Source: CAYZAK01 sp964476445
GTDB taxonomy: Bacteria > CG03 > SLGR01 > JAGXOG01
Length of the DNA stretch: 13,313 nucleotides
Assembly: GCA_964476445.1 (NCBI GenBank)
Contig: CAYZAK010000043.1
Coordinates: forward strand, 1 to 13,313
Reading direction: 5' to 3'
In this document: piece after piece, positions 7,041 through 13,313 of the stretch
Numbering within the stretch: the first letter of the stretch is position 1
How the letters are laid out: the number at the start of each line of letters is the position of its first letter
Translations under genes and position numbers: made by a program
Notes under the pieces: model-generated
The model's input: the letters and a program-made list of their open reading frames with translations, nothing else
What the model was told of the DNA's origin: nothing
Database searches by the model: none

Positions 7041-9279
7041 TGTCTTTAATGGCCTTTATGTTTTCCAGTGCAGTTTGATGCCCGGGATTGATTAGTAAAA
7101 TTTTTTGGTAATAATTAAGAGCTTTTTCAGAATTATTTAATTGGTATTGAATATTACCGGCATACAGAAGGGCATTTAAATCCAACGGGTTAAAATCAAG
7201 TATCTTTTCTACATACCCAAGGGCCTGTTCCCAGTTCTCTTTTTTTATCTTTTCCTGAGCGCGGTTAAATAATCTATTTAGGCGGGGGGGATCAATTTCA
7301 TTGTTTAACCTGGAATACACTCTTCTTATATTATTTCGGGCTTCGTTAAAATCGGAATCTAATTCCAAAGCCTTTAAATAACGCTCAGCAGCATCTTTTA
7401 AATTTCCGGATTGTTCGGTGTAGTATCCATAGTTATTCCATACATAGGGTTCTTTGGAATTGAAGTTTAGTGCCTGGTTATAGTAACTTAGTGCCTGGTT
7501 GAATTTGGACTGTCGGCCTTTAAGATCTCCCAGAGTTCTCAGCGTTTTTAAAGATATAGGGTTAATCTTTAGAGAAGATTTTAAGGATTGTTCGGCATTT
7601 TTAAAATCCCCGTTTCTTAGATACATAACTCCCAAATTAAAGTAGATTTCATCATATCCAGGGTTGGCTTTAATAGCCTCTTTGTAGGCCCATATAGCAT
7701 TCTCTAGATAACTTTTATCTTGGCTGGCCAGTCTGCTGTATACATTTCCCAATTCATAATTATTGTCAACAATAAGCGTATACCGGTTGTGAGCTTTTAA
7801 AAGTTTATCTTTTGCCCGGGTTAAGTTCCCTTGACGGGAGTATTTAAAACCCTGAAAAAAATACGAGGAGGCTGTAAAATATTTATAGTTAAAAACCGAT
7901 ATCCCCGTAAAGAAAAGTAATATTGCAACTAGTCCCGGAAAATAAAAACTTTTAATATTAAAGGAGTACCCCGGGTACCCTTCAATTTTTCGCCCTTCGG
8001 CGGCTAAAAGTCCGGCGTTAAGCCAGAAGGCCAGGGCGGGAATAGGAAAAAACAGAGATACGTTCAGTAAATTATCCACCCAGAAAGAAAGTCCGGCAAC
8101 AGTAAATATAAAGATACGCAACTTTTTGTTTTTTTCCACTTTGTCGTACAGCTTTTTTGAGTAAATTATAAAAGTAACTATTAACCATATATAAAGGGCA
8201 GTACCAAATATACCCACCTGGGTAAGCAGCTCTAAAATAAAATTATGAGAATTATTGGCATGTGTTCGAAGATCCCGGTAATCTTCCCGGTGGACAATTT
8301 CCCCTTGATAGAAAGGATAGAAAATTTCGAAATTCCCCCATCCCCGGCCAACTACGGGAGTATCTTTAAACATGTTAACCGAAGCTTCCCATATCATGAC
8401 CCGCTGGGTTAAAGCCGCCCCCATTTTTTCGGTGCTAAAAAAAGATTGCACCCTCTCTTTAAACTGAGGGGACACAATAGAAAAAGTCATAAAGATACCA
8501 GCGGAAACTCCTATTAGGGTTAAAGTTATTCGTTTTATATATTTAGTTTTTTTTCTGTACTCTTTTATTAAAAAATAGCTTAAAGCCAGTAAACCTAAAA
8601 ATAGAGCGGCATAGGTGCTTCTGGTCATGGTTATAGCCAGCCCGGCCAGGTTGACAATTAAAATTAATATCCAGAAGGATGAATGTCTCCGCTTGAAAAT
8701 TCTGCCGATTATCCAGTATATAATAATAAGTAAATATGAGGAGAGAAAATTGGGGTTTCCGAAAGTGGAAATACTTCGCTCGCCATAGGGACTAAGAGCC
8801 CGCCCCCAGATAAAATCCATATTGGCAAACTGCATGATAGAGTACAAAGAGGATAGAGTCCCGGCCATAATGGCGGTATTGGTGATTTTACTGAGAAGTT
8901 TATTGTTTTTAGCCCAACCGGCGGTAAAATAAAATATTATTATTCCGCTGAAAGTAAACATAAGCATCCGTCTTCCCGCATAACCGGTGATAGCCCATCG
9001 GAAGTGCCAGTACCGGATAAAAGATATCCCCACTGATAACAGACAGAAAAAAAAGAATATTAGAACCGGTTTATCTAAAAATGTCCGGGGAAATTCTAAA
9101 GTTTTTTTTGTTCTTAAAGAACAGTAAGTTAATATTAAGCTTAGTCCCAGAAGAGTTTGAAGAACCCGTTCTTGTATAAGATATGGATTCCGGGTAACAT
9201 CGGTTAGAAATATTAACGGGGAGATAAATAAAGCCAGTAGGAATAAATTAGAAGCAGTTTTTTTTAATTTTTTACTCAA
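7030..9279 (-). CDS. O-antigen ligase/polymerase-like membrane protein with C-terminal TPR repeats (second of tandem pair)
   Basis: Wzy_C/WaaL-type GT-C glycosyltransferase-like protein (PF04932), likely transferring or polymerising lipid-linked glycan outside the membrane. Seen: 749 residues. About 11-13 membrane segments lie between 11 and 465. Ligase landmarks are STFGNPNFLSSYLL (171-184), MTRSTYAALFLG (218-229; R220), QRVMIWEASVNMFKDTPVVG (292-311; R293), GRGWGNFEIFYPFYQ (311-325) and the loop ANNSHNFILELLTQVGIFG (341-359; H345). R220, R293 and H345 match the two arginines and histidine essential in known ligases. Residues about 470-735 form seven TPR-like units, such as EIYFNLGVMYLRNGDFKNAE (544-563). 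The start is TTG at 9279, overlapping the upstream gene by eight bases; an in-frame stop three codons upstream excludes a longer protein. No Shine-Dalgarno is seen. It resembles the preceding gene, so the pair probably arose by duplication. Acceptor unknown: lipid, protein or glycan. Confidence 0.87.
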   Translation of the reverse strand: MSKKLKKTASNLFLLALFISPLIFLTDVTRNPYLIQERVLQTLLGLSLILTYCSLRTKKTLEFPRTFLDKPVLIFFFFCLLSVGISFIRYWHFRWAITGYAGRRMLMFTFSGIIIFYFTAGWAKNNKLLSKITNTAIMAGTLSSLYSIMQFANMDFIWGRALSPYGERSISTFGNPNFLSSYLLIIIYWIIGRIFKRRHSSFWILILIVNLAGLAITMTRSTYAALFLGLLALSYFLIKEYRKKTKYIKRITLTLIGVSAGIFMTFSIVSPQFKERVQSFFSTEKMGAALTQRVMIWEASVNMFKDTPVVGRGWGNFEIFYPFYQGEIVHREDYRDLRTHANNSHNFILELLTQVGIFGTALYIWLIVTFIIYSKKLYDKVEKNKKLRIFIFTVAGLSFWVDNLLNVSLFFPIPALAFWLNAGLLAAEGRKIEGYPGYSFNIKSFYFPGLVAILLFFTGISVFNYKYFTASSYFFQGFKYSRQGNLTRAKDKLLKAHNRYTLIVDNNYELGNVYSRLASQDKSYLENAIWAYKEAIKANPGYDEIYFNLGVMYLRNGDFKNAEQSLKSSLKINPISLKTLRTLGDLKGRQSKFNQALSYYNQALNFNSKEPYVWNNYGYYTEQSGNLKDAAERYLKALELDSDFNEARNNIRRVYSRLNNEIDPPRLNRLFNRAQEKIKKENWEQALGYVEKILDFNPLDLNALLYAGNIQYQLNNSEKALNYYQKILLINPGHQTALENIKAIKDNER

Positions 9280-11494
9280 GGTTATTTAGATGTTGTTTTA
9301 TGGTGTTATTATCAGGTTCTATTTCAAGAATTCTATGATAAATTTGTCTGGCTGCGCCGTTTTGATTGAGATTATTATATAGATTGGCCAGTTCTTTTAA
9401 AACTCTTACATGGTCTTCCTCTATGTTAAGGGCATTTTTATATACCGCTTCGGCTTTTTGATATTGCTGCATTACGGTATATATCTGGGCTAAATCCAGA
9501 TAACTGCTCATAAAATCCGGTTTTCTTTGTATCGACTCTAAAAGGTACCAGGTAGCCCGTTCAAAATTTTGATTGCGGGCATCGATCATGGCCAGGCGGT
9601 TGTATGTATGGGGATAAACCGGATCCACAATATTCATATATTTTCTAAAAGATTGCACCGCTTTCTCAACTTCGCCAACTCTTAGATGAAGCATTCCTTC
9701 CTGGAAATGGACCTGCACATAATTAGGGTACATGGACCGCACAGTTTCATACATTTCTAAAGCTTTTTTATAGTTCTCATCTATAGCGTGTCGGTCCTGA
9801 CGGTTAATTGCTGAAGCCAGTTTGTCGTTGTAAACGTTGCCTTCAAAATAGTATCCCATTATAAAAGACGGATGTAGTTCCTGTACTCTTTGATATAGAT
9901 TTACCGCCTGGTCCCAGTGCCGCTGTTTTGAAGAAGCTATAGCCTGGTTATGGAGTATGTTGGCATTAAATCTGTTGGCCGCCTGTTTAGAACTTATTCC
10001 TCCTAAAATAAGAAGTCCTATTACCGGAATAATTTTAGGAGAAACTAATAAATTGTTTTTTGGCGGTTTGTAATTTTTAGATTTTAAGGGAGCAGTATGT
10101 ACTACCATAAGCCCCATGAAGGTCCACAGGATATAGCCTGATGATACAAATCTAACATGAACACTGACCGACGCATGGGCGTACATCCCCAGCGTCCCGG
10201 CAATAAGAGCTACCAGATAAGCGTCGTTTTCAGTAGAGGCGTTTCCTATACCTATCCGGTGCAGTCTTCTTAAAGCCATGAAAAAAATTGATATGAGAAA
10301 CCATAAAAAGAGAGTGATACCGATAATCCCCTCATCGTACATCACTTCTAAAAACTCATTGTGAGCGTGATCGGTCTGAGTATTATGTTTGCCCTCGATA
10401 TGAAAAATTTCCGGCCTCCGGTAACTTGGGTATACAAGGTTAAAAGATTCTATGCCGTGTCCTATAGTTAAGGCTTTTGTCGGTGATGCGTAAATAGGTT
10501 CTGATATCATTTTCATTCCTGCTCCCCAGGTAAAAAGCCGGAAGCGTATAGAATCAATGCGCTCAAGAGAAGAATAAACAACTCCCGTGAGTACCATTAA
10601 AGACACCACCGCAATCATCCCGGCAGCAATTTTTTTCATTACCCGGGGATCTCCTTTGATTAAGTACAGAGTGGACAGTATTACAAAGACTGCCATACCT
10701 GTTCCCAACCCTACCCAGCTTCCTTTAGTTCCGGTGATGTAAATATTGTAAAGTATACCAAAAAAGAAAACCAGATAATACCACTTACGGGTTAAAAGAA
10801 GTTTGGACAGAACCAGGGGAAAGACCAGAACTAACCAGGCGGCAAAAAAGTTTGGATTTCCAAAAGAAGAAAAGATACGGTCACCAAATGCCCCGGCCCA
10901 TATATGCCAGTCGGCACCAAAATGCTGTATGAACCCGTATATCACCACTAATAGGCAAGTGGTTAAAACCCAGTACATGATTCTTTTAAAATCTTCTTTG
11001 CGGTTAAATTCAAATATGGTAACGATAAACATACCCACGTAAGAAATTCGGCGTATAATTCCGGGTTCAAAAGTTTCCAGTTTAAACGGAGAAAAGATAA
11101 AAGATATTACCCCGGTGGTAATAACAGCCAAAGCGGGATATAAAGCATATCTTCTGGAAGGGTGTATTTTAAAGTTACCTATATTAATGCGCTTTATTAT
11201 CCATAAAATTAATATGAGGGGCCCCCCTACTTCCAGCAGGGTTATTTTAATTTGGGCTGAATCGTAAGTTTGCAGGAAAAAATGAGCGGCAATGGTACTT
11301 AAAAGCAGGGGCAGTAAATATCTAATAAGAAAATTTAAGTATTTATCCAGTTTGTTAAATAAGATACCTAATACGGTTATCCCCAAACTGGCCACGGCTA
11401 TGATATTATGTATTTCTGATAGTAGAGAACCTTCAAAAACTCTAAAGAAGGGAAAGATAATAAAAACAATAAATAGTACGATATCAACTGTCAT
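9272..11494 (-). CDS. O-antigen ligase/polymerase-like membrane protein with C-terminal TPR repeats (first of tandem pair)
   Basis: Paralogue of the next gene, with the same plan: polytopic Wzy_C-type core, then TPR tail. Seen: 740 residues. Membrane segments lie from about 4 to 500. Core motifs: IFSSFGNPNFFAAWLVLV (207-224), ITGTKGSWVGLG (253-264), FRLFTWGAGMKMI (318-330; R319), IGHGIESFNLVYPSYRRPEI (344-363) and DHAHNEFLEVMYDEGIIG (375-392; H378). The first catalytic arginine of the ligase family is lysine here (K257). The extracytoplasmic loop before the histidine is longer than in the paralogue. TPR-like units run from about 512 to 730, for example PHTYNRLAMIDARNQNFERA (628-647) and AEAVYKNALNIEED (681-694). 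First protein gene after tRNA-Thr, 40 bases from its CCA end; GGGAG (11508-11512) lies 13 bases before the ATG, rather far. Probably acts on the same surface glycan as csaB and DUF5693. Whether it is a ligase, a polymerase or a protein O-glycosyltransferase cannot be told from sequence. Confidence 0.87.
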   Translation of the reverse strand: MTVDIVLFIVFIIFPFFRVFEGSLLSEIHNIIAVASLGITVLGILFNKLDKYLNFLIRYLLPLLLSTIAAHFFLQTYDSAQIKITLLEVGGPLILILWIIKRINIGNFKIHPSRRYALYPALAVITTGVISFIFSPFKLETFEPGIIRRISYVGMFIVTIFEFNRKEDFKRIMYWVLTTCLLVVIYGFIQHFGADWHIWAGAFGDRIFSSFGNPNFFAAWLVLVFPLVLSKLLLTRKWYYLVFFFGILYNIYITGTKGSWVGLGTGMAVFVILSTLYLIKGDPRVMKKIAAGMIAVVSLMVLTGVVYSSLERIDSIRFRLFTWGAGMKMISEPIYASPTKALTIGHGIESFNLVYPSYRRPEIFHIEGKHNTQTDHAHNEFLEVMYDEGIIGITLFLWFLISIFFMALRRLHRIGIGNASTENDAYLVALIAGTLGMYAHASVSVHVRFVSSGYILWTFMGLMVVHTAPLKSKNYKPPKNNLLVSPKIIPVIGLLILGGISSKQAANRFNANILHNQAIASSKQRHWDQAVNLYQRVQELHPSFIMGYYFEGNVYNDKLASAINRQDRHAIDENYKKALEMYETVRSMYPNYVQVHFQEGMLHLRVGEVEKAVQSFRKYMNIVDPVYPHTYNRLAMIDARNQNFERATWYLLESIQRKPDFMSSYLDLAQIYTVMQQYQKAEAVYKNALNIEEDHVRVLKELANLYNNLNQNGAARQIYHRILEIEPDNNTIKQHLNNLE

Positions 11495-11534
11495 AAATAG
11501 TATATTACTCCCGTATGTTGATAATAATGTTTTC

Positions 11535-11609
11535 TGGAGCCGGCGAGGAGATTTGAACTCCTGGCCTATCCCTTACGAGGGGATTGCTCTACCACTGAGC
11601 TACACCGGC
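11535..11609 (-). tRNA. tRNA-Thr (anticodon CGU)
   Basis: Full cloverleaf on the minus strand, 75 bases including an encoded CCA (11535-11537). Acceptor stem GCCGGUG/CGCCGGC, seven pairs with one U-G; U8, A9; D stem GCUC/GAGC with a seven-base loop AGUGGUA; anticodon stem AUCCC/GGGAU with loop CUCGUAA, giving CGU, which reads the threonine codon ACG; variable loop AGGCC; T stem AGGAG/CUCCU with loop UUCAAAU. The discriminator base is U73. Every conserved position is present. It sits between its own promoter and the first envelope gene, in the same direction. Confidence 0.97.
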
Positions 11610-11717
11610 TGTAAACTTTGAAATCCAACTGTATATTTGGTTAAAAATATAACTTAAATCCTACGGGCTGTCAACTTGTGTGGAAAAAAGCAAAATATTT
11701 TGTTAGGATCAATCTAA
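11610..11717. other. Divergent intergenic region between tRNA-Thr and the plus-strand ligase gene
   Basis: This 108-base region holds the minus-strand promoter described separately and the plus-strand ribosome binding site AGGA (11705-11708), nine bases before the ATG at 11718. I find no convincing plus-strand promoter. The nearest candidate, TTGAAA near 11618 with TAAAAA 18 bases further on, is weak. The AT-rich stretch 11683-11704 could hold an unusual -10. No operator-like palindrome is evident. Confidence 0.5.
11646..11674 (-). promoter_or_regulatory. Promoter of tRNA-Thr and possibly the envelope operon
   Basis: On the minus strand: TTGACA (11669-11674), 17 bases, TATATT (11646-11651). 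This is a perfect -35 and a five-of-six -10 at ideal spacing. The predicted start near 11639 gives about 30 bases of leader before the tRNA. No terminator is visible between the tRNA and the first envelope gene 40 bases downstream, so one transcript could carry both. Confidence 0.78.
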
Positions 11718-13193
11718 ATGGTCAAAAATTTCAAAAAAAGATCGCTGTTCTATTTTCTGATATTTATAATATCTATAAATATCTTATTTAGCGGGGGATG
11801 GGATATATGGGTACAGACTCTGACCAACCTGGCGGTGATTTTTATGGCCGCTGTTTTTTTTACCGGTGAGATTAAGATTAATAAATTTATATTTAATATA
11901 CCGTTTTTGTTGCTTTTTTGGGGGGCGGCATTATCGGTAAAGTACTCTTTGATGCCTGTCGAATCTTCCCGTATATTTTACAATATTATAGCTTATATAA
12001 TAATATTTGTGGTAGTGTTAACTTACTTTAATACCTCCACCGGACGCAATTTAGTCTTAAAGCTACTAAAACTTTCCGGCGTTGGGGCAGCTTTATTAAA
12101 TGTAGTGCTACCCTATTTTTTTAACCGGCCGATTTTTCCCAATCCCAATATGGCGGCGGGGTTTTATCTGGTAATTATCCCTTTATTTTACAAAAATTTG
12201 TCTGCCGGGATAATAAAAGAATATACTGCAACCCAATTTTTTAATGTGGCCGTATTTTTGTTATTGCTGTATTCGCTTATTAATACAGGCTCTCACATAG
12301 GCATGGGTATTTTCGGGCTTTCATTAGGGTATTATTTAATTGTGAATGGTAAGAAAAAGGTATTTGTAACCGTATTCCCTGTTTTTCTGGTTGGTTTTTA
12401 TCTAATTAGCGTGGAAATTATTGGCCACCCAATTAAAATTCAGCAAAGATTGTCCTGGCTAGCAGCTGGAGTTAATATGTTCAAAGAAAATTTTTTTACC
12501 GGAACCGGCCCGGGGGTTACTTCTCATATTCTCCCCGCTTTTGTCGAAGGCCAGTTTTTTTCAGTATATTTACATTCCAGTTTATTAAAAATAGCTGCCG
12601 AAGGAGGGATAATTACCTTTATTGGATTTTTAGGAGCGGTGTACATGCTGTTTAAAAACTTATTAAAAACAGGTAAATTTCATAAAAATCCGGTTTTTCT
12701 TTCTTTAAGTTCTATACTGGTTTTCAGCCTGGTAGAATATCCATTTTCAATTCCTCTTATAACAGTTACGGTTATTATTTTGTCCGCTAGCTTTGTTAAA
12801 GCCGAAGTTATAACTTTTTCTCAGAAGCCTGCAGTAATGGTGAAATTAGTATTAATTTCCGGATTAATAGTTTCAGTTTTATATGTAGTAGAGCCGTATT
12901 TAGCTTTCCGGGAGGTAACTGCAGGGTTTTATGAAGTGAAAAGTGGGGGTTTTTCTCGGGCCCGAAAAAGATTCAGTAAAGTTTTAGACCGCCATCCGGA
13001 TTATAGGTGGGCGTATCTGGGAAAGGCATTTTTACATTTAAACGAAAAAAACAGTGAAGCCGCCCATGAATACTTAAATAAGAGCATACCCCCGATAAAA
13101 AAAGAGTACGGCTACAAACTAACTGAACTTGATAAGGGAGTTAAAGAACGTCTTACTCAATACGGCCTGGATTCCCGGCAGTTCCTATATTAA
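11718..13193 (+). CDS. Shorter O-antigen ligase/polymerase-like membrane protein with TPR-like C-terminus
   Basis: Third Wzy_C-type membrane protein of the window, divergent from the other two. Seen: 491 residues. About ten to twelve membrane segments lie between 10 and 395. Core signatures are recognisable but eroded: PIFPNPNMAAGFYLVIIPL (138-156) for the GNPNF motif, INTGSHIGMGIFG (188-200), QQRLSWLAAGVNMFKEN (242-258; R244), GTGPGVTSHILPAF (262-275) and YLHSSLLKIAAEGGIITFIG (284-303; H286). The first catalytic arginine of ligases is replaced by histidine or glycine in SHIG, while R244 and H286 remain. The tail has only one or two TPR-like helical hairpins (about 398-455: AGFYEVKSGGFSRARKRFSK, then GKAFLHLNEKNSEAAHEYL), much shorter than in the paralogues. 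The ATG is supported by AGGA nine bases upstream. A glycan polymerase or ligase role is inferred; it could also be a less active or differently specific member. Confidence 0.8.
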   Translation: MVKNFKKRSLFYFLIFIISINILFSGGWDIWVQTLTNLAVIFMAAVFFTGEIKINKFIFNIPFLLLFWGAALSVKYSLMPVESSRIFYNIIAYIIIFVVVLTYFNTSTGRNLVLKLLKLSGVGAALLNVVLPYFFNRPIFPNPNMAAGFYLVIIPLFYKNLSAGIIKEYTATQFFNVAVFLLLLYSLINTGSHIGMGIFGLSLGYYLIVNGKKKVFVTVFPVFLVGFYLISVEIIGHPIKIQQRLSWLAAGVNMFKENFFTGTGPGVTSHILPAFVEGQFFSVYLHSSLLKIAAEGGIITFIGFLGAVYMLFKNLLKTGKFHKNPVFLSLSSILVFSLVEYPFSIPLITVTVIILSASFVKAEVITFSQKPAVMVKLVLISGLIVSVLYVVEPYLAFREVTAGFYEVKSGGFSRARKRFSKVLDRHPDYRWAYLGKAFLHLNEKNSEAAHEYLNKSIPPIKKEYGYKLTELDKGVKERLTQYGLDSRQFLY

Positions 13194-13313
13194 TTTAAAA
13201 AATTGAAAAATAAATTAGGCAGGTTAAAAAGATGGTGGAAGAACCTCCTTATGACACTCTTATAATAAAATAGGGCATTTACCGTTTCAGCAACCAATTT
13301 TACCCTCATTTTT
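13194..13313. other. Downstream intergenic tail, no supported gene
   Basis: These 120 AT-rich bases up to the window edge hold nothing I can assign. There is no stem followed by a T-run, so no rho-independent terminator for the plus-strand ligase gene. An isolated TATAAT (13261-13266, plus strand) has no matching -35 box. Open stretches are tiny: a 13-codon frame on the plus strand (13232-13273) and a 39-codon frame on the minus strand (13190-13309) rich in F, N and L, as expected of AT-rich noncoding DNA. A control region for a gene beyond the edge is possible. Confidence 0.4.

Noticed and set aside
11292..11621. Plus-strand open frame of 109 codons running through the tRNA-Thr gene
   Set aside because: Its C-terminal part is the reverse complement of the tRNA and the rest lies antisense to the first ligase gene; it is a shadow.
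13244..13250. Strong Shine-Dalgarno-like AAGGAGG on the minus strand
   Set aside because: No ATG, GTG or TTG lies at a proper distance downstream, so it starts no gene.
13215..13250. Possible terminator hairpin AGGTT...AACCT after the plus-strand ligase gene
   Set aside because: Only a five-pair stem with a loop of more than ten bases and no T-run after it.
13232..13273. Plus-strand 13-codon frame starting MVEEPPYD
   Set aside because: Too short, no clear Shine-Dalgarno and no leader-peptide features such as regulatory codons or an attenuator hairpin.
13190..13309. Minus-strand 39-codon open frame at the right edge, converging on the end of the plus-strand ligase gene
   Set aside because: Composition is F/N/L-rich, as AT-rich noncoding DNA would give. 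No ribosome binding site is placed for its ATG and the peptide resembles nothing I know. It could still be the end of a longer gene beyond the window.
1..13313. CRISPR array, insertion sequence or prophage remnants
   Set aside because: No regularly spaced repeats, terminal inverted repeats, transposase or phage genes are seen; the region reads as ordinary chromosomal operons.

Overview
The window is bacterial, AT-rich and gene-dense. It holds RuvABC, a bacterial-type SMC, a CCA-encoding tRNA gene, and two promoters with TTGACA -35 boxes. I cannot assign a phylum. The CsaB + DUF5693 pairing points to an organism with a pyruvylated envelope polysaccharide and probably an S-layer, as in Firmicutes-like or deep-branching diderm lineages. 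Several genes have no visible Shine-Dalgarno sequence.

Layout: everything from 1 to about 11,609 is on the minus strand, so it reads from high to low coordinates. It begins with a promoter (11646-11674) and a tRNA-Thr(CGU) gene (11535-11609). An envelope operon follows with overlapping junctions: two large polytopic O-antigen-ligase/polymerase-like proteins with TPR tails (11494-9272 and 9279-7030), a DUF5693 membrane protein (7040-5334) and the pyruvyl transferase CsaB (5343-4303). A textbook sigma-70 type promoter (TTGACA, 17 bp, TATAAT; 4278-4306) overlaps the csaB stop codon. It opens a genome-maintenance/RNA-modification operon: ruvC, ruvA, ruvB, a SplB-like radical SAM gene, queH, and the N-terminal 223 codons of smc, which runs off the window at position 1.

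On the plus strand, diverging from the tRNA, is a third and shorter ligase-like membrane protein (11718-13193). The last 120 bases contain no gene I can support.

How the genes work together: RuvC, RuvA and RuvB form the Holliday-junction branch-migration and resolution machine. SMC works in chromosome segregation and QueH in the last step of queuosine synthesis. The radical SAM protein has no assigned function, but its start and stop both overlap neighbouring genes by four bases, so it is likely co-translated with them. In the other operon, CsaB pyruvylates a cell-surface glycan, and the ligase-like proteins probably polymerise it or transfer it outside the cytoplasmic membrane. DUF5693 is a recurrent but uncharacterised partner of CsaB. 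The most interesting material is this envelope module, including the differences among the three ligase paralogues at a normally basic active-site position.
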